This document shows positions 62,901 to 64,000 of a stretch of DNA of 64,000 bases, in pieces (the stretch's first letter is position 1; the number at the start of each line of letters is the position of its first letter). A program made the translations under genes and the position numbers. The stretch is taken from assembly GCF_004359215.1 (NCBI RefSeq), contig NC_090610.1:1776138-1840137 (forward strand), in the 5' to 3' direction. The DNA comes from Bremia lactucae (Eukaryota; Oomycota; Peronosporomycetes; Peronosporales; Peronosporaceae). The notes beneath the pieces were generated by a model. The model did no database searches and was not told where the DNA came from. It worked only from the letters and a program-made list of their open reading frames with translations.

Positions 62901-64000
62901 TCACGAGTAAATTCTGGAAATCAATTTTCCGAGTGCTTGGCACCAGATTGGATATGTCCACTGCGGACCATCCGCAGACCGATGGTCAAACTGAACGTGT
63001 GAATCGCGTCACTGAAGACGTTTTACTTCTTCACTGACGGGCAGCGTGTGTGCTCAGACACCAAAGCGCTGGAGATCAATGCTCCCAGTGGTGGAGTTTG
63101 CGTTAATAACGCCGTTCATGCCTCTGCAGGCCCTTCTCCGCTCTATATAAACGGTCTTACCCACCCACGCGTTCCATTAACGATACCACTGCGTGGTTCA
63201 GGGCTTGGTGAGGGAGAATTAGCCGATAGGCTTGCTGATATCAGCCCTGTTACAGTTCGGAAACAAGTAAGCGAGTTTCTCGCGACGCGATCTAGTGTCT
63301 TAAGACATGTAAGGGATGCGATGACGGATAGCCAAGAGAAACAAAAAGAACAAGCAGATGCCAAAGTGCAGAAGTTGTATTAATTCTTACATGGTCGGAG
63401 ACCGAGTTTTACTATACTAAAAACCTACCTACTAACTTGGTTTCCACGGTCTTCATGACCGAATTGCGCCCGCGTTTATTTGACCATTTACGGTCGTGGC
63501 CAAGAAGGGCCTAGCTTACACGCTAAACCTTCCTGTTCCACGTCGGCTTGCTTAAGCCATATTGGGACCCTTACTACGTGGATTTAAAGGCGCTTGCGGC
63601 GAGACAGGCAATCATGCCGTAGATTGCTGCATCCTCACCAGGTTGTCCAGCTGGCCCTCTAAACGAGGTTGCTGACCTCCAGCTGCTAAAGACGGCTCTG
63701 AGCTGCCTCAAAGGAGCTCTCAACCCGAGGAAGGACTTCACTCAGAAGTTGCACCTCGTGCTTTAGGGCATCAAATGCCTCCGCTAATATTCGACCCCCT
63801 TCCGCGCTGCTTGCGCGGGAGAGGGCTTTCAAGTTTCACGTAGAGAAATTTTTAAAGCGACGTCGTCGTACGGGCCAAGACCAGTGTCTGGTGAAGTGGC
63901 TAGGGTCCCCTCTTCTGAAAACTCTTTGGAGCTCGAGGTACCTCTTTGGCAAGATTGCCCGTACGCCGTTGACGTTTTTGAGCGCCAAGCACAGGGTCAA
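60000..64000 (+). pseudogene. family-D Ty3/gypsy pol relic (protease-RT linker to chromodomain), runs off the window
   Basis: 60,000-60,580 is the inverted homologue of 11,440-11,270 (protease-RT linker). RT runs 60,584-61,690: [56 protein letters not shown] then TAG, VMPQGLSNAPATFNRLV, and TYFDN where YFDD is expected. RNase H follows (61,720-62,220: RPLSNLLKK, VVCDASDFAIGSGL, ADELSRRPDY). Integrase is at 62,275-63,383: EAHDNVLGGNIGREKTYGSI, CETC, MDFVFGLP, VSDRDPRFTSKFW, ADHPQTDGQTERVNR. A C-terminal SH3-like remnant lies around 63,520 and a chromodomain remnant at about 63,820-63,920 (FHVEKFLKRR-like, QCLVKWLGSP in shifted frames). Stops, frameshifts and the Asp-to-Asn change disable it. 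Confidence 0.85.

Noticed and set aside
1..64000. CRISPR arrays, bacterial operons, rRNA genes
   Set aside because: No spaced direct repeats, Shine-Dalgarno-linked gene strings or rRNA motifs were seen; the content is eukaryotic.

Overview
The window reads as nuclear DNA of an oomycete (Peronosporales-like, such as a Phytophthora or downy mildew). The reasons are a compact gene island with very short introns (54-78 bp), two Stealth-family phosphotransferase-like proteins, an OSR1/SPAK-type kinase, and dense old and young Ty3/gypsy, Ty1/copia, MULE and Utopia-like non-LTR elements. Species assignment is inference.

Layout. 1-19,800 is transposon debris: gypsy integrase and chromodomain, nested LTRs, gypsy gag, copia pol, gypsy protease/chromodomain, a minus-strand gypsy with its LTR, a mosaic of LTR pieces, another gypsy fragment and a MULE transposase. 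20,790-30,988 is a gene island of five cellular genes: a bestrophin-like anion channel (+), a Stealth-family protein (+), a convergent Stealth paralogue (-), a four-exon STE20/OSR1-like kinase (-) and a large AP2-domain protein with C-terminal membrane segments (-). 31,260-38,083 returns to repeats: an accessory antisense ORF, LTRs and a copia relic. 38,084-48,578 is bounded by two family-A LTRs. It holds gag at the left, two near-identical RNase H-RT-endonuclease non-LTR elements in the middle, and an antisense accessory ORF at the right; single-N joins suggest assembly problems. 49,556-64,000 holds a family-D gypsy, a minus MULE, a minus copia with few lesions, gapped gypsy pieces and a second family-D gypsy pol running off the end.

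The most interesting pattern is a repeated architecture. In four elements (and probably a fifth), from at least three LTR types, an ORF lies between pol and the 3' LTR on the strand opposite to gag-pol. Its ATG is 118-181 bp inside the polypurine-tract/LTR boundary. In two copies the C-terminal parts are recognisably homologous to each other (an APEK-x-PWLL block followed by a QAW-x-AF block), although I recognise no family. In family A the same strand carries a degenerate chromodomain motif. Three LTR families share a primer-binding site beginning TGGTAG, and several share LTR ends built from TGTAACGGG / CCCGTTACA inverted repeats.

I use letters A-D for LTR families defined only inside this window. 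Gene models with introns were inferred by eye from reading-frame continuity and GT-AG sites, and need transcript support.
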